A stretch of DNA of 8,246 nt from an uncultured Verrucomicrobiota bacterium (GTDB lineage: Bacteria > Verrucomicrobiota > Kiritimatiellia > RFP12 > UBA1067), in NCBI GenBank assembly GCA_946628745.1, contig CAMOXA010000059.1:1-8246 (forward strand), read 5' to 3'. Below the pieces are notes generated by a model. That model ran no database searches. It saw nothing but the letters and a program-made list of their open reading frames with translations, and was not told where the DNA came from. A program made the position numbers and the translations under genes. Below, piece by piece: positions 1 through 6,777 of the stretch (position 1 is its first letter; each line of letters opens with the position of its first letter).

Positions 1-1679
1 GCCTTCTCCTCCTCGCCCACGGCCTCTCGCGCGTCGACTGCGGCTTTGGCGTCCGCGTCGACCTTGCCCAGCCTGGTCCCGCGAGGCGGTATCGGCTTGA
101 GCAGCGGGTCGTCGTCCTGGATCATCGTGCACTTGAGGGGCTCCTTGATGTACTCCTCTATTTCGGGTATCGCGAAGCTCTCGTCCTCGTCGGCGAAGCT
201 AATCGCGATGCCCGTCGAGCCTGCACGGCCGGTGCGGCCGATGCGATGCACGTAATCCTCGGCTTCGTACGGGAAATCGAAGTTTATGACATATTCGAGG
301 CCCTTCACGTCGATGCCGCGCCCGGCGACATCCGTCGCCACCACGACCTTGATCTCGCCGTCGCGGAACGCATCGAGAACCTTGAGACGCTTGTTCTGGT
401 TGACGTCGCCGGAAAGCATCTCGACGGATATGCCTCGCACCTTGAGCGATGCGTACACGTCCTCGGTCGTCGACTTGCGGTTGCAGAACACTATCGTGCT
501 GGCTTCAGGATGAAGCGCGATGTGGTTGAACAGGACCGTGAACTTGTCCTTGCTGCGCACGATGTACACGACCTGGCGGACGGTGTCCGTCGCGTTGGTC
601 TCGCTTTCAACCTCGGCCCGGAAGGGCTCCTCCATCCAATTCATCGCCAGACGCATGACCGTGTCGTTGAGCGTCGCCGAGTAGAGCATCGTGGCCCGCT
701 TCTGCTTTGGAGGCAGAAAGCTCATTATGCGTCTTACGTCGGGGATGAAGCCCATGTCAAGCATGCGGTCGGCCTCGTCGATGACAAGAGTGTCGACGCT
801 GGAAAGGTTGATCACTCGCGACTTCACGAAGTCAAGCAGCCGGCCAGGCGTGGCGACAAGCAGGTCGACGGGAGCGTCCAGCACCTCGCGCTTCTGGCGG
901 TCGTAGTCCATGCCGCCGTAGATCGCCAGGCACCTGAGCCCGCAGTATCTGCCGATCGCGTCGGCGTCCTTGCAAATCTGGATGACGAGCTCTCTCGTGG
1001 GCGCTATGACTAGCGCGCGCGGAGTGCCGCCCGACTGGGCCCTGCTCTCCGGCGTTCTGAGATAGCGCGTCAGAATCGCCACCAGAAACGCCGCCGTCTT
1101 GCCCGAACCCGTCTGGGCCTTGCCCGCGATGTTCTTGCCGGCGAGAGCCTGCTCAAGGCTGAGCGCCTGTATCTCGGTGCAGTACTTGAAGCCGAGATCG
1201 GCGATGCCGTGCATTACCTCCGACGGCAGGTTGAAGTCGTGAAAGCGCTTCTTGCCCTCCAGGGGCTCGACAACGAACGAATCGGGCGACCAAGCCGCGT
1301 GCGCGGCCTTGCGCGCCTCGAGTTCGGCGGCCGAAATCTCGCCGCCCGGACGCATCTGGTCGGCGGCCGTGTCGACAACCGACGGAATGTGTCTTGATCT
1401 CTCGCCGCGCCTGCCGCGGCGCTCGCCGCGCTGCTGGGCGCCCTGCTTCTGCTGGCGTCCCCTCTCGCCGCGCGGCAACTGCTGCTGGCCTTTGCGCTGC
1501 TGGCCGCTCTTGTCGTCGCCGCCCTTCTGCCGGGGCTGACCGCCGCCGGACTTGCCGGCATGGCGGCTCTTGCGACCCTTGCCGGCCTTCCCGTCTTTCT
1601 GCTGACGGGACTCGGCCGGCTTGGTCTGCTTGCCGCCCGTGATGGCGGCGACGATCTTCTTGAGAAAACCGAATGCCAT
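1..1679 (-). CDS. DEAD-box ATP-dependent RNA helicase, RhlB-like (3' end beyond the window)
   Basis: This is an ATP-dependent RNA-unwinding enzyme. The reading frame is open from the ATG at 1679 to the window edge, giving 559 codons without the C-terminus. Visible motifs are: the aromatic Q-motif start F146 with IQAL following, Walker A AQTGSGKT at 188-195, PTREL at 227-231, TPGR at 277-280, DEAD at 301-304, SAT at 334-336, ATDVAGRG at 448-455 and HRIGRTGR at 478-485, so both RecA-like lobes are intact. The wording around the motifs (IQAL, YGGMDYDRQ, SGDVNQNKRL, EDYVHRIGRTGRAG) resembles RhlB most closely. Ahead of the core is a long basic, Gln/Gly/Arg-rich low-complexity segment at about 16-97, with RGER three times (70, 84, 91). 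The first 14 residues (MAFGFLKKIVAAIT) could form an amphipathic helix. It starts 8 bp after rpsI with no clear Shine-Dalgarno, which suggests translational coupling. The helicase assignment is firm; the RhlB subfamily is an inference. Confidence 0.93.
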   Translation of the reverse strand, partial: MAFGFLKKIVAAITGGKQTKPAESRQQKDGKAGKGRKSRHAGKSGGGQPRQKGGDDKSGQQRKGQQQLPRGERGRQQKQGAQQRGERRGRRGERSRHIPSVVDTAADQMRPGGEISAAELEARKAAHAAWSPDSFVVEPLEGKKRFHDFNLPSEVMHGIADLGFKYCTEIQALSLEQALAGKNIAGKAQTGSGKTAAFLVAILTRYLRTPESRAQSGGTPRALVIAPTRELVIQICKDADAIGRYCGLRCLAIYGGMDYDRQKREVLDAPVDLLVATPGRLLDFVKSRVINLSSVDTLVIDEADRMLDMGFIPDVRRIMSFLPPKQKRATMLYSATLNDTVMRLAMNWMEEPFRAEVESETNATDTVRQVVYIVRSKDKFTVLFNHIALHPEASTIVFCNRKSTTEDVYASLKVRGISVEMLSGDVNQNKRLKVLDAFRDGEIKVVVATDVAGRGIDVKGLEYVINFDFPYEAEDYVHRIGRTGRAGSTGIAISFADEDESFAIPEIEEYIKEPLKCTMIQDDDPLLKPIPPRGTRLGKVDADAKAAVDAREAVGEEEK

Positions 1680-1687
1680 GGACGCGA

Positions 1688-2089
1688 TTAACGCTTCGAG
1701 AACTGGAAGCGCTTGCGGGCGCCGGGCTGGCCGGGTTTCTTACGCTCTTTCATGCGGCTGTCGCGGGTCATGCAGCCCGCTTTCTTGAGCACGGCGCGCG
1801 TCGTCTCGTCGGCCGCGACGATGGCGCGGGCGAGCCCGTGGCGGATCGCTCCGGCCTGGCCCGAAATGCCGCCGCCCTTCGCGAACACCACGACGTCGAC
1901 CTTGGTCATGTCATAGCCGCTTATCGCGACAGGCTGCTTGAGATAGTCGCGCAGCGCTTCGGAGGGTATGTACTCCTCGAGCGCGACCCTGTTGACGAGC
2001 CACTTGCCATCGCCTTCGACGAGATTGACGCGGGCGGTCGCGGTCTTGCGACGGCCTGTACCTGCGGAAATTGCCTTCTTGGTAGCCAT
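1688..2089 (-). CDS. rpsI: 30S ribosomal protein S9 (uS9)
   Basis: This is a small-subunit ribosomal protein of 133 residues, the normal length for the family. The family signatures are present: GRRKTATARV at 12-21, the glycine-rich stretch GGGISGQAGAIRHGLARA at 72-89, and the basic C-terminal tail ending in FSKR, which in known ribosomes reaches the P-site tRNA. The ATG at 2089 is preceded by a strong Shine-Dalgarno (AAGGAGG, about 10 nt upstream) that overlaps the rplM stop codon. It is the second gene of an rplM-rpsI-helicase operon. The rplM-rpsI pairing is conserved across bacteria. Confidence 0.98.
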   Translation of the reverse strand: MATKKAISAGTGRRKTATARVNLVEGDGKWLVNRVALEEYIPSEALRDYLKQPVAISGYDMTKVDVVVFAKGGGISGQAGAIRHGLARAIVAADETTRAVLKKAGCMTRDSRMKERKKPGQPGARKRFQFSKR

Positions 2090-2104
2090 TTTCCTAAATC
2101 CTCC

Positions 2105-2536
2105 TTAGAGCTTGATCTCGACCGGCTTCTGCGCGGCGTGGGTGTGGTCTGCGCCCGCGAACACTTTCAGACGGGTCATCATCTTGCGGGCGATGTTGTT
2201 CTTCGGCAGCATGCCCCAAACCGCCTCCTTGATCATGCGGTCGGGATGGGTCGCGCGCATCGTCGCGGCGCTGAAACGCTTGAGACCGTCCCTGAAGCCG
2301 CTGTAGCGCTGGTATTCCTTCTGCTCTTCCTTGTTGCCGGTAAGCTTCACCGCGGCGGCATTGGTTACGATTACGAACGCGCCCGCATCGACCGACGGAT
2401 CGAACGTCGGCAAATCCTTCGCGCGGAGTTTGTTGGCGACAACGACCGCGAGACGGCCAAGCGGCTGGTCTTTCGCGTCCACCAGGAACCACGGACGGTT
2501 CTCGCCCGGATTCGGAGCACGATAGCTCTTCTGCAT
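2105..2536 (-). CDS. rplM: 50S ribosomal protein L13 (uL13)
   Basis: This is a large-subunit ribosomal protein. With the start at 2536 it has 143 residues, close to the E. coli length of 142. Recognisable features are WFLVDAKDQPLGRLA near residue 16, VKLTGNK near 63, and the C-terminal block MLPKNNIARKMMTRLKVFAG followed by HTHAAQ at about 109-136. An in-frame ATG lies 21 codons further upstream (2599). I chose the inner start because a purine-rich Shine-Dalgarno (GAAGGAAAG) precedes it and because the extra residues have no counterpart in L13. It is the first gene of the operon, 15 bp before rpsI. In E. coli L13 represses its own mRNA; whether that happens here is not shown by the sequence. 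Confidence 0.98.
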   Translation of the reverse strand: MQKSYRAPNPGENRPWFLVDAKDQPLGRLAVVVANKLRAKDLPTFDPSVDAGAFVIVTNAAAVKLTGNKEEQKEYQRYSGFRDGLKRFSAATMRATHPDRMIKEAVWGMLPKNNIARKMMTRLKVFAGADHTHAAQKPVEIKL

Positions 2537-2662
2537 CTTTTTTCTTTCCTTCTTCTTTCGGATTTGTGCCCCTTGTCCAGGGTTTTGTCCGTATTGCAAG
2601 CCGCAACTCCTGCCGCGGCAAGGGAAGCCGGTTTATTCCCCCGACTTCGCGTTTGGCCGCAT
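2537..2662 (-). promoter_or_regulatory. rplM 5' leader with candidate hairpins
   Basis: The leader is about 120 nt, between the expected transcription start near 2656 and the rplM ATG. Three short inverted repeats are visible: 2622-2626 with 2636-2640 (5 bp, 9-nt loop), 2600-2604 with 2615-2619 (5 bp, 10-nt loop), and 2570-2573 with 2579-2582 (4 bp, 5-nt loop). The last 25 nt before the ATG are almost pure purine and hold the Shine-Dalgarno. The hairpins are individually weak and could be chance at this GC content. An autoregulatory role in binding L13 is only a possibility. Confidence 0.35.
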
Positions 2663-2692
2663 AGTTTACCAAAAATGGCCCGTGTCCGTCAA
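2663..2692 (-). promoter_or_regulatory. Sigma70-type promoter of the rplM-rpsI-helicase operon
   Basis: Read on the minus strand, a -35 TTGACG (2687-2692) lies 18 bp from a -10 TAAACT (2663-2668). The -10 is preceded by TGG, an extended -10 arrangement. Transcription would start near 2656. The -35 overlaps the TGA stop codon (2689-2691) of the upstream glycosidase. The 13-base block TTTGGTAAACTAT is repeated exactly in front of thiC, which supports its being functional. Confidence 0.65.
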
Positions 2693-5600
2693 GGGCGCGG
2701 AGCGGAAAAATCGCCGACGAGCCGTTCGAGCTTCATGAACGTCTCGTCGATGCTTATGTTTTTCGCGCCCTCCACCCGGCAGTTCCTGAACTCGATGTCG
2801 CGCGCGACGGTCGGCTGCTTGCCGACACCCTCCGGCAGAGTGAAGTACTGCGTCCACGGTTTCATCTGCACGACGTTGCGGCAGTGTCCGGTCGCGCGCT
2901 CCACAAGTATGTACTCGTAGAGCTGCACAGTGTCGGGACGCGACTTGAGGTTCAGCAGATTGCCGCACCCTTGCATGTCGCAGTCGATGAGCATGATGTT
3001 GCGGCAATGAATAGCCTCCGACCCGCATGTCATCGCCGAATGGGTGACCGGCCCGAAGCCGCAGCGCTCGACGAGTATGTTCTCGTTCGCGCCGTTCTCG
3101 GGCAGCTTCTCGCACTGGTAGTACTTGCCGCCCTTCAGCGCGAAACCGTCGTCGTTTACGTCGAACCATGAGTTCCAGACGACTACATCCTTGACGACAT
3201 CAAGGTCGACCGCGTCGGAACTCGGCGCCTTCGGCGGATTTTCCGGCCCCGGCGCGGTGATGCGGACGTTGTCGATCTTCACGCGCTCGCACTTGTAGAA
3301 GTGGGTGGTCCAATAGTGGGCGTCCTTTATCGAGAGGCCCGACACTCTCACGTCCTTGGAATTCGAGACATATACGTTTCTGGGGCGCGGGAGCTTCATG
3401 TTGGCGAAGCCCTTCTCTTTGGCACGGCCCTCCCAGAACGCCTCCCATGTCGCCCTTCCGTTGCCGTCTATCGTGCCTTCGCCGTAGAGCGTGAACCCGT
3501 CGCAACGGTCGGCGTTCACGAGCGCGGCATTGTAGACGACGCTCTGCCCCTCCATGCGCGTCATGAGCCGGGGCGTCGCCGCGCCGTCCGCCGGTCCGCG
3601 AAGGACGCCGCCCTTCTCGATCTTCAAGTGGACGCCCGGCTTGAAGAAGAGCGATGACGAGTTCCACACGCCCGGGCCGAGCACCAGCACCCCGCCGCCG
3701 TCCGCGGCAATCGCGTCGATCGCGCCTTGAAGCACTTTGGTTTGAAGCGCCACGGCATCCGGGACGGCGCCGAACTCCCCTGCGCGGCGCTGCGGACCCA
3801 GCCGCGCCTCGTCGACGGGCGAGCGATCGGCGAACCACGGCGCTACCGCCGAACCGTCCGGCCAAGTCGCCGGGCATGGCGCGGGAGTCCCCGCATCGAC
3901 AGCCTCCAGCCTGACCGGACCCGCGAGACCTGCCGGCTGGACCGGCCACTTCGAGGCGTCGAGCGGCTTGTAGTCGGACCCGTACATGTTGGCGTCTTCG
4001 AACGTCTTCCACTTGACGCCTTTCAAATCATAGGCGCGTATCCTGTTCGCGGCGAGATTCGTGACTTCGACCTCGAGCGTGTTGCGTCCTCTCTTCGGCG
4101 CGAGCATCGCGCCGAAGGGGTGCATGAACGATGTCGCGACAGTCTCGCCGTTTAGCTTTATGCGCGCCGTGCCGTACACCTCGCCCAGCCGGAGCAGGAC
4201 CCGCCGGCCGGCCTCGCCGTCTTCGGGCATGTCGAATGTCGCGCGGTAGACGGCCGTTCCGGAGAACTCCGCCTCCTTCTCGCCGAACTTCGTCCAGTCG
4301 CCGATCGCGTCGCTTTCGCGCTTCGCCGGCAGCTCCCAGCCCGATACGTCGTTCATGAACTCGAGCGTCCACGGCGACGAGAACTGAATCTCCTTGAAAG
4401 CCGGCTGCGCCACGCCGCCCGCCGCGATGTCGCCAAGCGGCGCCTTGCTCCAGACGAAGAACGAATGGGCCGGCGCGATTCGCAGAACCTTCTCGATCTC
4501 GGGCGAGCCGGCGCCAGGCCCTTCTTCGCGAGACACGAAGCCGTTGAGAGGGTCCATGTACTCCGCGTCCGGATGCAGCCTGACACAGGCGTAATCCATG
4601 GACGAATTGACGACGAAATACAGCTTGCCGCCATTCCAGGAGAGACGCAGCGCGTCGAACGGCGAGCCCTTCGCCGCAAAAGCGTCGCGTATCGCGCCGG
4701 TTGCCGCGAGCGCGGCCGCCGCGTCCTCCACTGGCGCGGGCGCGGCGCTCAAATCGAGCGTCTCCGCTACGAGCCCCGGCGACGTTTTCGGGAGCGACTT
4801 CTCGAACAATACCGGCATCTTCTTCGACAGTTCCGCAAGCCGCGCCAGCGTCGCCCTCTTCATAAACTTCGTCTCGGGCACGACTATCGCCTTGTAGCGA
4901 GAGACGGTTTCGTCGTCGAGAAACGCGTCCGTCACGTAGTCGAACGAATAGCCCGCGTCGTCCAGGCGCTGCGCGAGGCGGCCGAACGGCAGTTCTTCCA
5001 TCCAGTGCGCGTGGACGGTCAACAGCTCGGCAAAACCATCAGCCTTCGTCCACTGGTCGTATATCGGCCAGTACAGCAGCACGTCGTTGTCGGGCGCGGC
5101 CTCGGCGAGAAGAGTCTCGACGCGCGCGAAGTAGTCGTTGAGAGGCTTGATGTCCCGCCAAAGCGGATTGCGCGGATTCAGCTCGCTCGACGCATAGAAG
5201 CACCAGCCCGGCCACGGCGCCGAGTCCGGCGAGTAGACGGTCGCGTGATAGTAGAGCCTGTTGACGCCCGCGAGAAACAGCAGGTCGCCGAACGCCTTCA
5301 TCTCCTCGAGCGTCTCGCAGAAGTGTTCGCTCATCCACGTGAACGACTCCGCGCTCGTATATTTCCTGCCGGTCAGATGCGCCGCGGACGATGCGAACTT
5401 GCTCATGAGAGGGTTCCTGTCGCCGTCGCGAAAGTTCCCGTCGTACCCGCTCTTCAGCGGATCGCGCTTTCCGCGTCCGAACATCTCCGTTTCGGGCGTG
5501 TCGGCCAAGGCGTAGAACTCGAGCAGGTTCGCGGGCGCCCCGTGCGCCTGGTTGTGCGTCAGCATCCCGCGCTCGCGGCACCACTCCGTCCAGAGCGGAA

Positions 5601-6396
5601 ACGTCTCTTTCGACAGTATGTCGCTCAGCGTCTCGCGGTAGTCGCACTTGACGCGTGCGACATTCTCCGGGTCGCCGAAGCCCGCGAGCTCGGCGTAGTG
5701 GTCCTCGATGGAGTAGCCGCGGTACTTCCTGAAGAGCGCCGGGAATTCGTCAGACCACGCCGCGTTGTAGTACTCGAAAGAGTCGTGGAATGTCGCGCGC
5801 GGATACGCCGCCGTCTCGCCGTCGAGGTTCTTGAAGAGCTCGAGGTGCGCCTTCAGCGCCGCCGGCGAGAACGGATTGAGCATCGGCCCCGCGTCCATCG
5901 CCTGCGTCCGCTTGACTTTCTGCCCGGTATGGTACGATATGAGGCGCGTCCCGTCTTTTTCGAAAAGAACCTTGTATCTCTTCGGCAGCTTGTCGCCGGG
6001 CTTGACGACTTTTAGCCCCTGCGCGCCGAGCTCGCCTGTCGTCGTCTTGCCGCCGAAGCACCAGCCTGCGCCGAAGCTGAGATCGATCTTCATCCCGTTC
6101 TCCGCCGCGAGCCGGTTGGCCGTCTTCATCATCCCGACGAAAGCGGGTGACATGAACTCGATGTTCTTCTGCTCATAGCCCTTGGCCCCGTAGATCGGCA
6201 CGAACCGCACTCCGCCCAGCCCGGCGTCGGCCCAGCGTTTCATTTCTTTCACCAACTCGTCTTCTTCGACCGCATTGCCGAGAAGGTGGCATATTCCCCA
6301 CGGACGCGTTTCCGGCGAAGGCTCGGGAAACGCGATTTCGGGCTGTTGCACCGCCGGCAGCGCGGCGGCGATCAAAGTCGGCAGAACAGGTATCAT
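2689..6396 (-). CDS. Two-module glycoside hydrolase: GH106-like alpha-L-rhamnosidase module fused to a GH28 module
   Basis: The protein has 1235 residues. Residues about 25-545 match the GH106 rhamnosidase plan: RPWGICHLLGN with a following GGVRFVPIYG, GPMLNPFSPAA at 170-180, FHDSFEYY at 203-210, NQAHGAP at 282-288, TSAESFTW at 347-354, LAGVNRLYYH at 375-384, then VLLYWPIYDQW. E208 and E350 are candidate catalytic acids. Residues about 668-832 form a jelly-roll of the galactose-binding type. Residues about 868-1235 are a GH28 beta-helix, with D1061 (SSDAVD), D1082-D1083 (NDDG) and H1119 (THSAMTCGSE) at the polygalacturonase catalytic positions. The usual RIK is NLK at 1149-1151. The start at 6396 has a Shine-Dalgarno (AAAGGA, 6 nt away) and an in-frame stop just upstream. 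The first 18 residues are hydrophobic with an LPA site, a weak signal peptide without basic residues. The likely substrate is rhamnogalacturonan I or its oligosaccharides, outside the cytoplasm; this is inferred from the two families. Linkage and exo or endo action cannot be read from sequence. Confidence 0.85.
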   Translation of the reverse strand: MIPVLPTLIAAALPAVQQPEIAFPEPSPETRPWGICHLLGNAVEEDELVKEMKRWADAGLGGVRFVPIYGAKGYEQKNIEFMSPAFVGMMKTANRLAAENGMKIDLSFGAGWCFGGKTTTGELGAQGLKVVKPGDKLPKRYKVLFEKDGTRLISYHTGQKVKRTQAMDAGPMLNPFSPAALKAHLELFKNLDGETAAYPRATFHDSFEYYNAAWSDEFPALFRKYRGYSIEDHYAELAGFGDPENVARVKCDYRETLSDILSKETFPLWTEWCRERGMLTHNQAHGAPANLLEFYALADTPETEMFGRGKRDPLKSGYDGNFRDGDRNPLMSKFASSAAHLTGRKYTSAESFTWMSEHFCETLEEMKAFGDLLFLAGVNRLYYHATVYSPDSAPWPGWCFYASSELNPRNPLWRDIKPLNDYFARVETLLAEAAPDNDVLLYWPIYDQWTKADGFAELLTVHAHWMEELPFGRLAQRLDDAGYSFDYVTDAFLDDETVSRYKAIVVPETKFMKRATLARLAELSKKMPVLFEKSLPKTSPGLVAETLDLSAAPAPVEDAAAALAATGAIRDAFAAKGSPFDALRLSWNGGKLYFVVNSSMDYACVRLHPDAEYMDPLNGFVSREEGPGAGSPEIEKVLRIAPAHSFFVWSKAPLGDIAAGGVAQPAFKEIQFSSPWTLEFMNDVSGWELPAKRESDAIGDWTKFGEKEAEFSGTAVYRATFDMPEDGEAGRRVLLRLGEVYGTARIKLNGETVATSFMHPFGAMLAPKRGRNTLEVEVTNLAANRIRAYDLKGVKWKTFEDANMYGSDYKPLDASKWPVQPAGLAGPVRLEAVDAGTPAPCPATWPDGSAVAPWFADRSPVDEARLGPQRRAGEFGAVPDAVALQTKVLQGAIDAIAADGGGVLVLGPGVWNSSSLFFKPGVHLKIEKGGVLRGPADGAATPRLMTRMEGQSVVYNAALVNADRCDGFTLYGEGTIDGNGRATWEAFWEGRAKEKGFANMKLPRPRNVYVSNSKDVRVSGLSIKDAHYWTTHFYKCERVKIDNVRITAPGPENPPKAPSSDAVDLDVVKDVVVWNSWFDVNDDGFALKGGKYYQCEKLPENGANENILVERCGFGPVTHSAMTCGSEAIHCRNIMLIDCDMQGCGNLLNLKSRPDTVQLYEYILVERATGHCRNVVQMKPWTQYFTLPEGVGKQPTVARDIEFRNCRVEGAKNISIDETFMKLERLVGDFSAPRP

Positions 6397-6436
6397 GCGG
6401 GGTCCTTTCTTTTAATTGATGCAGCCTCTCGCCCGG

Positions 6437-6520
6437 TCATTCTCCGCTCGCGTCAACCAGCGAAGGCATGGACAGGCAGGCTGTGGCAACCGCCGTGAGC
6501 ATGGTTATTAGTCGTTTCAT
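6437..6520 (-). CDS. 27-residue signal-peptide-like small ORF
   Basis: The peptide begins MKRLITMLTAVATA and continues through CLSMPSLVDA to a stop three residues after a possible signal peptidase I site (VDA then SGE). It therefore has a basic n-region, a hydrophobic core and a cleavage motif but no mature protein. A good Shine-Dalgarno (AAGGAG, 10 nt before the ATG) makes translation plausible. It lies 40 bp upstream of the glycosidase, in the same transcript. None of the three frames continues it into the glycosidase without a stop. It may be a leader peptide, the stub of a deleted secreted protein, or a chance ORF. I recognise no family. Confidence 0.45.
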   Translation of the reverse strand: MKRLITMLTAVATACLSMPSLVDASGE

Positions 6521-6651
6521 GGTGTCATTACTCCTTGCCTTTGTTGATATTTAAATGTTCAAGTCAAATCCACCCGCCGTACAGCGGCCGCGGCACTTGT
6601 CGGCACCCCGTTCCGATTCCTCATTGCAGACGATTCTTCTTTCGCATTGAT

Positions 6652-6664
6652 ACATGATTCATGT
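6652..6664. promoter_or_regulatory. Perfect palindrome at the expected transcription start, candidate operator
   Basis: ACATGATTCATGT is a perfect inverted repeat of 6 bp arms around one central base. It begins 7 bp past the -10 box of the leftward promoter, so it would cover about +1 to +13. That is a common position for a repressor operator. No regulator gene is in the window, and no second copy was seen. Confidence 0.4.
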
Positions 6665-6670
6665 GCAGTT

Positions 6671-6700
6671 ATTGTACCACACATCGCCGGCGGTTGTCAA
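6671..6700 (-). promoter_or_regulatory. Strong sigma70-type promoter for the small ORF and glycosidase
   Basis: On the minus strand a perfect -35 TTGACA (6695-6700) is followed after 18 bp by TACAAT (6671-6676), preceded by TGG as an extended -10. The start of transcription would be near 6664, leaving a leader of about 145 nt before the 27-residue ORF. It is the best consensus match in the window. The leader also contains an 8-bp palindrome ATTTAAAT at 6549-6556 and a GC-rich palindromic patch near 6585, neither of which I can assign. Confidence 0.75.
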
Positions 6701-6761
6701 CTCAACCCCATGGTGATTTAGTTCACGGCGCATTTAGCCTATGAAAACCTTCCACTCCCGG

Positions 6762-6777
6762 GCCGCGCTTGCGCGGC
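6762..6777. repeat. GC-rich palindrome upstream of thiC, possibly REP-like
   Basis: GCCGCGC and GCGCGGC form perfect 7-bp arms around TT. The palindrome is flanked by CCACTCCCGG on the left and CGGCGGATTATTT on the right. It covers the proposed -35 of thiC (6769-6774). It resembles the short palindromic repeats scattered between genes in many GC-rich genomes, but only one copy is in this window, so repeat status is unproven. It could also be a terminator for a plus-strand transcript, since a T-rich run follows, but no plus-strand gene lies upstream here. Confidence 0.4.

Noticed and set aside
246..1013. 255-codon plus-strand open frame opposite the helicase
   Set aside because: It is the antisense shadow of the helicase core, which carries all DEAD-box motifs on the other strand.
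2537..2599. N-terminal extension of rplM from the upstream ATG at 2599
   Set aside because: The extra 21 residues have no counterpart in L13, and the Shine-Dalgarno fits the inner start, which gives the usual family length.
1673..2920. 415-codon plus-strand open frame across rpsI and rplM
   Set aside because: It is antisense to two unmistakable ribosomal protein genes and crosses their promoter. It has no recognisable domain and no convincing ribosome-binding site.
4465..6015. 516-codon plus-strand open frame inside the glycosidase gene
   Set aside because: It is antisense to a frame whose glycosidase motifs are clear from end to end. Its translation is Arg-rich without any family motif, the usual shadow in GC-rich DNA.
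6397..6520. Frameshift joining the signal-peptide ORF to the glycosidase
   Set aside because: The frame of the glycosidase has a TAA just upstream of its ATG, and the small ORF ends in TGA. A single shift cannot join them without a stop, and each has its own Shine-Dalgarno.
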